This document shows positions 32,301 through 41,169 of a stretch of DNA of 64,000 bases, piece after piece. The DNA lies in the NCBI RefSeq assembly GCF_014145395.1, contig NZ_JACHTE010000009.1, forward strand, positions 91,075 to 155,074. The letters run 5' to 3'. Within the stretch, counting starts at the first letter, position 1; each line of letters begins with the position of its first letter. This DNA comes from Marilutibacter penaei. Lineage in GTDB: Bacteria; Pseudomonadota; Gammaproteobacteria; Xanthomonadales; Xanthomonadaceae. The notes beneath the pieces are model-generated. The model was not told the DNA's origin. It saw only the letters and a list, made by a program, of their open reading frames with translations, and searched no databases. The position numbers were made by a program, and so were the translations under genes.

Positions 32301-32558
32301 ATGGCCGTCCACGGCGAGTGGTTCGGCTACGCGGCGGCGACCCTGACCACGGTCGCCTTCGTCCCGCAGGCCATCAAGACGATCCGCAGCCGTGACACCT
32401 CGGGGCTGTCGCTGGGCATGTACGTGGTGTTCACCGTCGGCATCGGCTTCTGGCTGGCGTATGGCCTCCACCTGCAGTCATGGCCGATGATCCTCTGCAA
32501 CACGATCACCCTCGGCCTGGCCGGCACGATCCTGGCGCTGAAGCTCCGCTACGGCTGA
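32301..32558 (+). CDS. SemiSWEET sugar transporter (PQ-loop)
   Basis: An 85-residue protein with three membrane helices (about 6-26, 38-58, 62-82), the half-size SWEET architecture that works as a dimer. The PQ motif is at residues 22-23 in TTVAFVPQAIKTIRSRDTSG, and the second helix reads SLGMYVVFTVGIGFWLAYG. Studied members exchange sucrose or glucose down a gradient. Its start is 4 bp from the amidohydrolase stop, so they share a transcript. The last 10 bases overlap the end of the convergent membrane protein gene. Confidence 0.9.
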   Translation: MAVHGEWFGYAAATLTTVAFVPQAIKTIRSRDTSGLSLGMYVVFTVGIGFWLAYGLHLQSWPMILCNTITLGLAGTILALKLRYG

Positions 32559-33133
32559 ACGCCGGCGCGCCGGGCGACGCCCACCCAGGCCAGCCCCCAG
32601 ACCAGGCATGCCAGGCTTTGTGCCAGCCCTACCGGGAGCCACCCCGCCCCCCACAACAGCAGCAGCGGCATCAGCACGCAGGCCAGCAGCAGGGCTGGCC
32701 GCCACGGACCGCGTGTCCGCGCACCGAGCGCCACGAGCAAGGCGGCGGGCGCGAAGGCGATCCACCACAGCGACCAGGCCACTGCATGCAGGCGGTGCCC
32801 CGGTCCGGGCGCACCGGAAGCATCGAGCGGGAACACACCAAGCGCCGCGTACGCCAGCGCGGACAGCAGGCCCAGCGTGATGCCGATCCGCGCCGTCCAG
32901 CCCTCGCCCACCATCCTTCCGCGCACCCCCCAGAGCGCGACGGCCAACACCAGGCCCGGCACCAAAAAGCCGAACAGGTTGAAGCCGGCGGCATGGGGCA
33001 TCCCCTCCGCGCCGAGCCACGCCACGGGGTGGCGAAGGCCATCGTGCCCGCCAGAGGCCAGGCCAGCCCCCAGGCGGGCCATCACACCGCACGCCAGCGC
33101 GGCGAGCGCGAACAGGAAAGGACGGTTCCGCAT
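32549..33133 (-). CDS. DUF998-like membrane protein
   Basis: A 194-residue integral membrane protein with about six hydrophobic segments and a short cytoplasmic C-terminus. The layout of ALAACGVMARL, a loop with GFNLFGFLVPGL, and PLDASGAPGPGHRLHAVAW after the fourth segment resembles DUF998 proteins. ATG 33133 is favoured as the hydrophobic N-terminus begins there. No substrate can be suggested. Confidence 0.75.
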   Translation of the reverse strand: MRNRPFLFALAALACGVMARLGAGLASGGHDGLRHPVAWLGAEGMPHAAGFNLFGFLVPGLVLAVALWGVRGRMVGEGWTARIGITLGLLSALAYAALGVFPLDASGAPGPGHRLHAVAWSLWWIAFAPAALLVALGARTRGPWRPALLLACVLMPLLLLWGAGWLPVGLAQSLACLVWGLAWVGVARRAGVQP

Positions 33134-33197
33134 GGCGTGCTCCAGCTCCGGGCGAACATTGAACCGCGTCGCTGCCGCGGATGCGAGCTGGCATCGC

Positions 33198-33225
33198 TTG
33201 GAAACGCCGTATCCGCCACCATAGT
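33198..33225 (+). promoter_or_regulatory. Candidate promoter of the thioredoxin-TPR gene
   Basis: TTGGAA at 33198-33203 and CATAGT at 33220-33225 are 16 bp apart, 27 bp upstream of the start codon. Both match sigma70 boxes in four of six positions. Confidence 0.35.
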
Positions 33226-33252
33226 CGTCTGCATCGTCCACGGGAGTCCCCC

Positions 33253-34137
33253 ATGACCGCCGCCAGCCCCCACGCCTTCGACGCCACCGCCGCGAACTTC
33301 GAGACCGAGGTCCTGCAGAAGTCGCTGCAGACCCCCGTCCTCATCGACTTCTGGGCCGAATGGTGCGGTCCGTGCAAGACGCTCGGCCCGGTGCTCGAGA
33401 AGCTCGCGTCGGACTACAACGGTGCGTTCCTGCTGGCGAAGGTCGACGTCGACAAGGAGCAGGAACTGGGCGCGGCGTTCCAGGTCCGTTCGATCCCGAG
33501 CCTGTTCCTGGTCAAGGGGGGCCAGGTCGTCGACGCCGTGCCCGGCGCACTCACCGAAGGCCAGATGCGTGAGTTCCTGGCGCACCATGGCATCCAGCCG
33601 GCGACCGCGCTGGAAGGCATCCCGGATGCCGGGGGCGAGGCTCCGGCGGAGGCCATGCCGCCCGTGGACCCGCATGCCGAGGTGATGCGACTGCGGGGTG
33701 AAGTCGCCGCCCAGCCCGACAACGCGGAACTCAAGCTCGACCTTGCACTCGCGCTGCTGAAGACCGGGGCCACCGCCGAAGCCTCGACCCTGCTCGACGG
33801 CCTGCCGGCCAACCTCGCCACCGACGACCGCACCATCAAGGCGCGCGCACGGCTCGACTTCGCCGCCCTGTTGAAGGACGCACCGCCAGCCGACGTGCTG
33901 ATGCAGGCCATCGACGCGGAACCGGGCGACCTGCGCGCCCGCCACCTGCTGGGCACGCACCATCTGGTCGCCGGCGACTCGGAGGCCGCACTCGAGCAGT
34001 TCATCGAGATGTTGCGCCGGGACCGCGACTTCGACGACGGCCTGCCGCGCAAGGCACTGATCGATGCGTTCCGCGTCGTGGAGGACAGCGCGCTGGTCGG
34101 CCGCTACCGCAGGAAGATGTCCTCGCTGCTGTTCTGA
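33253..34137 (+). CDS. ybbN: Thioredoxin-TPR co-chaperone (CnoX/YbbN family)
   Basis: A 294-residue cytoplasmic protein: thioredoxin fold at about 5-110 with the active site WCGPC at 37-41, then TPR-like helices (PDNAELKLDLALALLKTGATAEA and the C-terminal GDLRARHLLGTHHL region). E. coli CnoX protects substrates from overoxidation and hands them to GroEL or DnaK. Unlike E. coli YbbN, which has SXXC, this one keeps both cysteines. GGGAG precedes the ATG. A DUF4442 gene follows on the same strand. Confidence 0.92.
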   Translation: MTAASPHAFDATAANFETEVLQKSLQTPVLIDFWAEWCGPCKTLGPVLEKLASDYNGAFLLAKVDVDKEQELGAAFQVRSIPSLFLVKGGQVVDAVPGALTEGQMREFLAHHGIQPATALEGIPDAGGEAPAEAMPPVDPHAEVMRLRGEVAAQPDNAELKLDLALALLKTGATAEASTLLDGLPANLATDDRTIKARARLDFAALLKDAPPADVLMQAIDAEPGDLRARHLLGTHHLVAGDSEAALEQFIEMLRRDRDFDDGLPRKALIDAFRVVEDSALVGRYRRKMSSLLF

Positions 34138-34167
34138 TCCAGCCGGGGCGCCTCCCCGCCTTGACTG

Positions 34168-34179
34168 TACGCATGCGTA
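34168..34179. promoter_or_regulatory. 12-bp perfect palindrome
   Basis: TACGCATGCGTA lies 25 bp before the DUF4442 start, in the short gap behind the thioredoxin-TPR gene. TTGACT at 34161-34166 precedes it. It could be an operator, but 12-bp palindromes arise by chance. Confidence 0.2.
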
Positions 34180-34204
34180 TGGCAAGCTGGCCCCCCCCTG
34201 CCGC

Positions 34205-34690
34205 ATGCCACGTCCGATGAAGGCCCGCACTCTCCGCCACATCCTCAACTGGTGGCCGCCGTTCCTGTTCAGTGGCATCCACGTCACCCGCATCGACGAG
34301 GACTATCGCCACGCGCGGGTGGAGATGCGGCTGCGCCCCTGGAACCGCAATTACGTCGGCACCTTGTTCGGGGGCAACCTGTTCGCGATGACCGACCCGT
34401 TCTGGATGCTGCTGGCGATGCAGGCCCTGGGCAAGGACTACATCGTCTGGGACAAGGCCGGCGGCATCGAGTTCGTCAAACCGGGACGCAGCACGGTGCA
34501 TGCGTGCTTCGACCTGGACGACACCCTGCTGGACGAGCTTCGTGAAGCCGCCGCCGACGGCGGGAAGGTCCTGCGGTGGTTCGAGACCGACGTCCTCGAC
34601 CGCGACGGCGAAGTGGTCGCCCGCGTGCGCAAGCAGCTCTACGTGCGACGGAAACCCCGTGCGCGTCCGCAGCCCGCGACCCGCCCCTGA
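34205..34690 (+). CDS. DUF4442 hotdog-fold (thioesterase-like) protein
   Basis: A 161-residue protein with the hotdog-fold pattern of DUF4442: NWWPPFLFSGIHVTRIDEDY, then RPWNRNYVGTLFGGNLFAMTDPF, and a basic C-terminus. The family is related to acyl-CoA thioesterases, but activity is not established here. ATG 34205 is used; ATG 34217 would be equally acceptable, since neither has a strong ribosome binding site. It is probably cytoplasmic. Confidence 0.85.
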   Translation: MPRPMKARTLRHILNWWPPFLFSGIHVTRIDEDYRHARVEMRLRPWNRNYVGTLFGGNLFAMTDPFWMLLAMQALGKDYIVWDKAGGIEFVKPGRSTVHACFDLDDTLLDELREAAADGGKVLRWFETDVLDRDGEVVARVRKQLYVRRKPRARPQPATRP

Positions 34691-34868
34691 CACCGGCCGT
34701 TCCGGGGCGCCGCCTGGCGCGCCGGCCCACTGCAGCGTCGCCGCACAGACATGACCACCATCGCAGTTTGACGTTTGACACCCGTATCGCTGAACAGGGC
34801 AACGTCCCGGTGACGCCCGATGCGCCGCGTTGACGGTATGCTCAAGGGCTCGCAACAGGGGGCGGGAC

Positions 34869-36860
34869 ATGACGTCGAAGCCATCCAGCACCACCGACAA
34901 CGAGATCAGCTCGGTGCCCTACCCGGAAATCGACGGGTACGAGCTGGTGCGCGTGCTCAACCACGGCTCCGCGTCAACCGTCTACCTGGGCGAGCAGGCT
35001 TCCCTGTCGCGCGAGGTCGCGATCAAGGTGATGCTGCCGCAGGCCCTGAGCGATGAGATCAGCCGCCGCCGCTTCGAGAACGAAGTGCGCACCATCGCCC
35101 GCCTGGAACACCCGCACATCGTCAGCATCCACGAGGTCGGCCGCACCCTGGGCGGATTGCCCTATTACGCCATGCCGTACCTGCCGCGCGGCCATCTCGG
35201 GCAGCGGAGTTTCCGCAAGCAGGTCGCGGTCGGCGACGAAACCCGCGTGCTCGATATCGTCCGCGCGCTGATGTCGGCACTGGAGTACGCGCATGCGAGC
35301 GGGGTGGTGCACCGCGACGTCAAGGCCGAGAACGTCCTCTTCGACGAGACCGACAGGCCGCTGCTCGCCGACTTCGGCATCGCGCTCAGGCGCGGCTATG
35401 GCCCCCGGGTGACGGCCACCGGCATGGCGGTTGGCAGCACCGCGTACATGGCCCCGGAGCAGGCCCGTGGCGAGGAAGTCGATGGCCGCGCCGACCTCTA
35501 CAGCCTGGGCGTGCTGATCTGGGAGATGCTGACCGGGGAGTTGCCGTACCAGGCCAGCGACGCGCTCTCCATGGCCGTGATGCACGCCAAGGATCCGATC
35601 CCCAAGCTGCCTTTGCGGCTCCGCCACTGGCAGCGTTTCATGAACCGGGCCCTTGCCAAGGCACCGTCGGCACGTTTCCAAGACATCGCCCAGATGCGCG
35701 AGGCGATCGAACGCCTGAACCAGCGTGGCGGCCTGCCGGGATCCGCGGGGCTGCAGGCCGCCGGCGCCTGGCTGGGCCGGCACCGCACCGCCCTGCTCAC
35801 GGGCCTGGGTGGCCTCGCCGCGCTGTTGCTGGTGGTGGCCTTCCTTCGCGATGACGACGAAGGCTTCTTCACCGTTGCACCGGAAGCCCAAGCGCCGGCA
35901 CCCGTCGCCGACCCCACCGAATCGATGCTGCGGCCGCTTCCGGAGGCTCCGTTGCAGGTGGCGCTGGAGAACGCGCGCCGGCAACTGGACGCGCGCAACC
36001 TGACCGCACCGGAAGGCGACAATGCACAAGCCAGCCTGCTGGCTGCGTGGCGCCTTGAGCCGGACAACGAGAACGTGCTCGCGCTGCGGAAGGAACTGGA
36101 TGCGGCCCTGTCGAGCGAACTGCTGACCCATCTGCGCGCGGGACGCTTCGATCGCGCGCTGGATTACCAGCGGAGCCTGGACACGCTGGCCGCCGAAACC
36201 GGCATGCCCGGAACGGCATCGCGCGAACGCGCATCCGACGTCGTGGCAACGCTGCAGTCGCATGTCGATACCGCCGTGGCCCGCAACGACCGCGCCACGG
36301 CCCGCCGCGTCGCCGCGCTGGCCCCGGACTTCGGCATTGCCAGCGCGACGGCGAACCAGCTGGCAGCCGCGGCGGAGAGCGCGACGGTCGCCGATGCCGC
36401 CACGCCACGGGCGGCGCCTCCTCGGCTTTCGCACGAGCCGGTCAGCGTCAGCGAGTACAGCCGCTTCGCCCAGGCCACCGGACGCGAACCCAGCCTGTGC
36501 CGCGAACGCGCCTCGCTGCTTCGCGTGCTCAATCCCCGCGACTACCGCGACCCCGGCTTCAGCCAGCCCGGCAACGCGCCGGTGGTGTGCGTGTCCGTCA
36601 ACGATGCCCAGGCCTATGCGATGTGGCTGGGCCAACAGGACGGGCACCGCTACCGCCTCCCCACCGCCAGCGAGTCCGCAAACCGGGCCGCGGCCCTCCC
36701 CGGCGACCGCGCGCTCTCGCTGTGGCAGCGCGATTGCGGCACGGACTGCAACCAGCGCGAGGTGCGCGGGGGCTCCTGGCGCAGCGAAGAGGCGACCCGG
36801 CTGCTGCCGTCCAATCGCGGTTACGACGACGTCGGTTTCCGGTTGATCCGCGAAGACTGA
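34869..36860 (+). CDS. Transmembrane Ser/Thr protein kinase with SUMF1-like C-terminal domain
   Basis: A 663-residue receptor-like kinase. The N-terminal kinase domain (about 24-285) has the ATP-site Lys53 (AIK), catalytic HRDVKAEN with Asp150, DFG with Asp168 and the APEQARGEEV segment. Its glycine loop is degenerate (LNHGSASTVYLG instead of GxGxxG). One membrane helix at about 306-326 is followed by an Ala-rich helical linker and, at 523-660, a formylglycine-generating-enzyme-like fold (VSVSEYSRFAQATG, RLPTASESANRA, REVRGGSWR, DVGFRLIRED). Such modules in kinases are usually sensory rather than enzymatic. ATG 34869 follows AGGGGG; an in-frame TTG lies at 34830. No phosphatase gene is adjacent; a DUF502 gene follows 28 bp downstream. 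Confidence 0.88.
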   Translation: MTSKPSSTTDNEISSVPYPEIDGYELVRVLNHGSASTVYLGEQASLSREVAIKVMLPQALSDEISRRRFENEVRTIARLEHPHIVSIHEVGRTLGGLPYYAMPYLPRGHLGQRSFRKQVAVGDETRVLDIVRALMSALEYAHASGVVHRDVKAENVLFDETDRPLLADFGIALRRGYGPRVTATGMAVGSTAYMAPEQARGEEVDGRADLYSLGVLIWEMLTGELPYQASDALSMAVMHAKDPIPKLPLRLRHWQRFMNRALAKAPSARFQDIAQMREAIERLNQRGGLPGSAGLQAAGAWLGRHRTALLTGLGGLAALLLVVAFLRDDDEGFFTVAPEAQAPAPVADPTESMLRPLPEAPLQVALENARRQLDARNLTAPEGDNAQASLLAAWRLEPDNENVLALRKELDAALSSELLTHLRAGRFDRALDYQRSLDTLAAETGMPGTASRERASDVVATLQSHVDTAVARNDRATARRVAALAPDFGIASATANQLAAAAESATVADAATPRAAPPRLSHEPVSVSEYSRFAQATGREPSLCRERASLLRVLNPRDYRDPGFSQPGNAPVVCVSVNDAQAYAMWLGQQDGHRYRLPTASESANRAAALPGDRALSLWQRDCGTDCNQREVRGGSWRSEEATRLLPSNRGYDDVGFRLIRED

Positions 36861-36888
36861 AACCCGCGCCCCGCCGTACAATCCGCGG

Positions 36889-37545
36889 ATGCGCACCGCC
36901 TCCCTGCAACGGCTGTTCCTGACCGGACTGCTGACCCTCCTGCCGCTGTGGCTGACCTGGGTCGTGCTCCGCTTCGTGTTCGTCCTGCTCTCGGACGTCA
37001 GCCGGCCCTTCGTCGAACCCATCCTCGAACAGGCCGCGGCCAGTGCGCCGCGCACGCTCGGCTGGCTGGACGACCCGTGGGTCACCACCGCGCTCGCCAT
37101 CCTCGCCACCATCGGCGTCATCCTGCTGTCGGGCCTGATGGCACGGCGGGTGGTCGGCCAGCGCCTGCTGCGCTGGCTGGAGTCCCTCATCCAGCGCGTG
37201 CCGTTCGCCAGCACGGTGTATGGCAGCGCGCGCAAGTTGCTGGACATCCTCCAGACGAAGCCCGATGGGACCCAACGCGTGGTGCTGGTGGACTTCCCGC
37301 ACACGGAAATGAAGTCGATCGGCTTCGTCACCCGGACCCTGAAGGAGCACGGCACCGGCCGCGAGCTCGCCGCCGTCTACGTGCCGACGACGCCCAACCC
37401 GACCTCCGGCTACCTGGAGATCGTACCGGTCGAGAAGATCACGCCGACCGACTGGAGCGTCGACCAGGCCATGAGCTTCATCATCTCCGGCGGCGCGGTG
37501 TCGCCCGAGTCGATCCCTTTCAGCGTGCCACGCAAGGTGCCCTGA
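36889..37545 (+). CDS. DUF502 membrane protein
   Basis: A 218-residue inner-membrane protein with two helices (about 7-33 and 62-84) and a conserved cytoplasmic part: RVPFASTVYGSARKLLDIL, VVLVDFPHTEMKSIGFVT and VYVPTTPNPTSGYLEIVP. This is the DUF502 family, known in bacteria and plants (LCV-like) without a settled function. It starts 28 bp after the kinase gene, so it may share its transcript. Confidence 0.92.
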   Translation: MRTASLQRLFLTGLLTLLPLWLTWVVLRFVFVLLSDVSRPFVEPILEQAAASAPRTLGWLDDPWVTTALAILATIGVILLSGLMARRVVGQRLLRWLESLIQRVPFASTVYGSARKLLDILQTKPDGTQRVVLVDFPHTEMKSIGFVTRTLKEHGTGRELAAVYVPTTPNPTSGYLEIVPVEKITPTDWSVDQAMSFIISGGAVSPESIPFSVPRKVP

Positions 37546-37674
37546 CTCCGCGCCAGGGCATGACGTTAGGCCCATGCCGGCACCGGGGCATGCGACGATG
37601 CTGGGGCATTCATCCGCCCATGCACGGACGCGGGGTACCACCATCGACTCGAACCGTTCTGCTGGGAGCCCGTC

Positions 37675-39519
37675 ATGACCCCGTCGCATCCTGCCTGCTC
37701 GCCCCTTGCCGCGGCACTCGCCTCCGCGATCCTCCTCACCGGGCTCACGTTCGCCACGCCGGCCACCGCCTCACATCCGACTGCCCTGCCGACCAGTGCC
37801 TCGATGGCGTCGGACAGCGCCAAGGCTGCGCGGCTCGACGCGCTTTACGAGCAGTACTGGGAGGAGATGCTGGAAATGAACCCCCTGGCCGCCACCTACC
37901 AGGGCGATCCGCGCTACAACGACCGCCTGCCGAACTTCCTGTCGGAGGACTACCGCGAGAAGTCGCGCGCCTTCACTGCGCGCTGGCTCGAAACCGTCGA
38001 AGGCATCGGGGCCGAAGGCCTGGAAGGCCAGGACCTGCTGAGCTACCAGATCTTCGTCCATGACGCCCGTCAGGAACTCGAAGGCGAGCAGTTCCCGGGA
38101 TGGCAGCAGCCGATCAACCAGTTCTACAACCTCGCCTCCACCGTGGTGCAGCTCGGCTCGGGCACCGGTGCGCAGCCCTTCAAGACGGTCGAGGACTACG
38201 ACAACTGGGTGAAGCGCGCGTCGCAGGTTCCGGTCGTGTTCGACCAGGCGATCGCCAACATGAAGGTCGGCGTTCAGAACGGGGTCGTCCAGCCGCGTGC
38301 GCTGATGGAGAAGGTGGTCCCGCAGCTCGACGCCCTGATCAAGGACGACCCGACCCAGACCCTGTTCTGGGGCCCCATCAAGAACATGCCCGAGTCCTTC
38401 TCCGAGGCCGACCGCGCGCGCCTCACCGCCGACTACACCGCCTTGATCAACGACGCACTGATGCCGGCCTACAGCGAGCTGCGGGCGTACATCGTCGACG
38501 ACTACATGCCGCATGCGCGCGCCACGCCGGGCATGGACGGATTGCCGAACGGCGATGCCTGGTATGCCTACCGCGTGCGCGGCTCCACCACCACCGAGCT
38601 CAGCCCCGCGCAGATCCACCAGATCGGCCTCGACGAGGTCGCGCGCATCCACGGCGAGATCCGCGGGATCATGGCCGAGGTCGGCTTCGAGGGTTCGCTG
38701 CAGGACTTCTTCGCCTTCATGCAGGACGACCCGCGCTTCAGCTTCGAGTCCGAGGAGGCGCTGCTGACCTATTACCGTGGCCTCGAGGACAAGGTCGACG
38801 CGCACGTACCCAAGCTGTTCTCGCTGACGCCGAAGGCACCGTTCGAGATCCGCCCGGTCGAGCCGTTCCGCGCGCAATCCGCCGCCGGCGGCTCCTACAT
38901 GAGCCCGAGCGAGGACGGCACGCGCCCCGGCATCTTCTACGTGAACACCTATGACCTGCCGACCCGCAAGACCTGGGACGCCGAGGACCTGTACCTGCAC
39001 GAGGCCATCCCGGGCCATCACTTCCAGCTGGCCCTGCAGCAGGAGCTGACCGGCCTGCCGAAGTTCCGCCGCTTCGGCGGGCAGACGGCCTTCACCGAGG
39101 GCTGGGGGCTGTACGCCGAGTCGCTGGGCAAGGACCTGGGCCTTTACACCGATCCCTACAACTACTTCGGCTACCTGCAGAACGAGCTGTGGCGCGCGAT
39201 CCGCCTGGTGGTCGACACCGGCCTGCACAGCAAGGGGTGGACCCGCGAGCAGGTGATCGCCTACATGCTGGAGAACTCGGCGGAGAGCGAGACCCAGTCG
39301 ACCGCGGAGGCCGAGCGCTACATGGCGATCCCGGGCCAGGCGCTGGCGTACAAGATCGGCGAGCTCAAGATCATGGAGCTGCGCAAGCGCGCCGAGGACG
39401 CGCTGGGCAGCGACTTCGACATCCGCGAGTTCCATGCCGAGGTCCTGAAGGACGGCTCGGTCCCGCTGGACATCCTCGAGGGCAAGATCGACCGCTGGAT
39501 CGCCGGGCAGAAAGCCTGA
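37675..39519 (+). CDS. DUF885 zinc peptidase
   Basis: A 614-residue secreted protein with a signal peptide at about 1-33. The metal motif HEAIPGHHFQ starts at His442 (HExxxH-type, with Glu443 as base), and a distal ligand motif EGWGLYAESLG lies about 35 residues on, typical of DUF885 gluzincins. The body is almost fully helical. Members are common in Xanthomonadaceae periplasm; substrates are unknown. A strong hairpin follows the stop. It converges with the DEAD-box helicase. Confidence 0.9.
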   Translation: MTPSHPACSPLAAALASAILLTGLTFATPATASHPTALPTSASMASDSAKAARLDALYEQYWEEMLEMNPLAATYQGDPRYNDRLPNFLSEDYREKSRAFTARWLETVEGIGAEGLEGQDLLSYQIFVHDARQELEGEQFPGWQQPINQFYNLASTVVQLGSGTGAQPFKTVEDYDNWVKRASQVPVVFDQAIANMKVGVQNGVVQPRALMEKVVPQLDALIKDDPTQTLFWGPIKNMPESFSEADRARLTADYTALINDALMPAYSELRAYIVDDYMPHARATPGMDGLPNGDAWYAYRVRGSTTTELSPAQIHQIGLDEVARIHGEIRGIMAEVGFEGSLQDFFAFMQDDPRFSFESEEALLTYYRGLEDKVDAHVPKLFSLTPKAPFEIRPVEPFRAQSAAGGSYMSPSEDGTRPGIFYVNTYDLPTRKTWDAEDLYLHEAIPGHHFQLALQQELTGLPKFRRFGGQTAFTEGWGLYAESLGKDLGLYTDPYNYFGYLQNELWRAIRLVVDTGLHSKGWTREQVIAYMLENSAESETQSTAEAERYMAIPGQALAYKIGELKIMELRKRAEDALGSDFDIREFHAEVLKDGSVPLDILEGKIDRWIAGQKA

Positions 39520-39545
39520 TCAGACCTCCAGGCGGCACACCGCGA

Positions 39546-39568
39546 AAGGGCCGGCAATGCCGGCCCTT
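39546..39568. terminator. Bidirectional terminator hairpin
   Basis: AAGGGCCGGC, loop AAT and GCCGGCCCTT form a perfect 10-bp stem ending in AA/TT, between the convergent DUF885 and helicase genes. The A and T ends give a short uracil run on each strand. Confidence 0.7.
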
Positions 39569-39580
39569 CTGCTTCGTCGA

Positions 39581-40903
39581 TCAGCCATCCGACCTGCCGC
39601 GGTTACGGCTGCCGCCGCCTCCGCGCCGATTGCCGCCGTTGCGCTTCTTCGGACCCGCATGGGCGTGGCTCGCCGCCGGCTTGCCGTGCGGACGATGTCC
39701 CGGCCGCGGCCCGCCGCCCCCCCGCTTCGAACGGGGATTCGGCAGCGGCACGTCCAGACGCAGGGGCCGACTGGGGGCGTAGCCCGCCACCTCGACCAGC
39801 TCCACGTCGTTCTTGAGCACGCGCTGGATCTGCCGCAGCAGCCCGCCTTCCTCGTGCGAGACCAGCGAAAGCGCCTCGCCGCTCGCCCCATTGCGTCCCG
39901 TCCGGCCGATGCGGTGCACGTAGTCTTCGGCGACCATCGGCAGCTCATAGTTGATGACCAGCGGCAGGTTGGGGATGTCCAGGCCGCGCGCTGCGACATC
40001 GGTTGCCACCAGCACCCGGGCCTTCCCGGCCTTGAACGCATTGAGCGCCTTTTGCCGCTGCGCCTGGCTCTTGTTGCCATGGATGGCGACAGCGTGGATG
40101 CCCGACTTGTCGATCTGCTCGGCAAGGCGGTTGCAGCCGTGCTTGGTCCGGCCGAACACGATGACCTGGTCGGTGTGCCGCGACGCGAGGATATCGATCA
40201 ACAGGTCGCGCTTGCGCTCCGCATCCACCGGATGCGCGCGGTGGGCGATGGTATCGGCGATGGTGTTGTTCGCCGCGATCTGCACCTGCCTCGGGTCGCG
40301 CATGAACTCCAGCGCGAGCGCCTTCAGCTGGGCTTCGAAGGTGGCGGAGAACAGCAGCGTCTGGCGCTGGCGGGGCAGCTTGGCGAGGATGCGCTTGATC
40401 GCCGGCAGGAAGCCCATGTCCAGCATGCGGTCGGCTTCGTCCATGACCAGCACGTCGACGCCGTCGAGGCGGGCGTTGCCCTGTTCGAGGTGGTCGATCA
40501 GGCGGCCCGGGGTCGCGATCAGCACGTCGACGCCGCGCTTGAGCGCGTCGACCTGCGGGCCCATGCCCACACCGCCGAAGATCGTGCAGCTGGCCACGCG
40601 CATGTGCCGACCGTAGCCGCGCAGGTTGTCGTGCACCTGGACCGCCAGTTCGCGGGTCGGCACCAGCACCAGCACCTTGGGCGAACGGGTGCCGCGCTGC
40701 GGTGCATGCCCGGCGAGGCGGTGCAGCAGGGGGAGGCAGAACGCCGCGGTCTTGCCGGTACCGGTCTGGGCACCGCCCAGGAGGTCGTGGCCGGCCATGA
40801 CGAGCGGAATCGCTTCGGCCTGGATGGGGGTGGGCGTGGCATAGCCGTGTTCGGCAAGCGCACGCAACAACGCGGGCGCGAGCCCGAGGGATTCAAAGGA
40901 CAT
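39581..40903 (-). CDS. rhlE: DEAD-box ATP-dependent RNA helicase (RhlE-like)
   Basis: A 440-residue helicase. The Q motif is FESLGL...PTPIQ, motif I AQTGTGKT at 45-52, DEAD as VLVMDEADRMLDMGF, SAT motif LLFSATF, and motif VI HRIGRTGRNG. The C-terminal 60 residues are a basic, Gly/Arg/Pro-rich RNA-binding tail like that of RhlE. ATG 40903 is preceded by GGAG; an ATG 12 bases upstream is possible. The 5' leader carries a small CCTGCC/GGCAGG hairpin at 40925-40940, consistent with leader-based control seen for some cold-induced helicases, though that is inference. The 266-bp region to the next gene otherwise shows nothing. Confidence 0.93.
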   Translation of the reverse strand: MSFESLGLAPALLRALAEHGYATPTPIQAEAIPLVMAGHDLLGGAQTGTGKTAAFCLPLLHRLAGHAPQRGTRSPKVLVLVPTRELAVQVHDNLRGYGRHMRVASCTIFGGVGMGPQVDALKRGVDVLIATPGRLIDHLEQGNARLDGVDVLVMDEADRMLDMGFLPAIKRILAKLPRQRQTLLFSATFEAQLKALALEFMRDPRQVQIAANNTIADTIAHRAHPVDAERKRDLLIDILASRHTDQVIVFGRTKHGCNRLAEQIDKSGIHAVAIHGNKSQAQRQKALNAFKAGKARVLVATDVAARGLDIPNLPLVINYELPMVAEDYVHRIGRTGRNGASGEALSLVSHEEGGLLRQIQRVLKNDVELVEVAGYAPSRPLRLDVPLPNPRSKRGGGGPRPGHRPHGKPAASHAHAGPKKRNGGNRRGGGGSRNRGRSDG

Positions 40904-41169
40904 CAATGGCTCCAATGGTGGGGCCCTGCCTCTCGGCAGGCGTAAACCCGGAGCTTTCCCTGTAGCCGCGCTGCGAGTGGGGGCGGACCGGGAGTCCCGG
41001 CCAGCGTCTGCGCGCCGGAAGATGTGCGGACCAGGCCTGCAGGCCGGTCACGGACCGGGCTGCGGCATGCATCGGGGAAACATGCCCTTGCGGGCGGCGT
41101 CCGGGCGCCGGACCGCGCGCACTTTACGCGAATGCCCGGCGCGGCGCCAGCCGGTCGCGCCCGCCCGGT

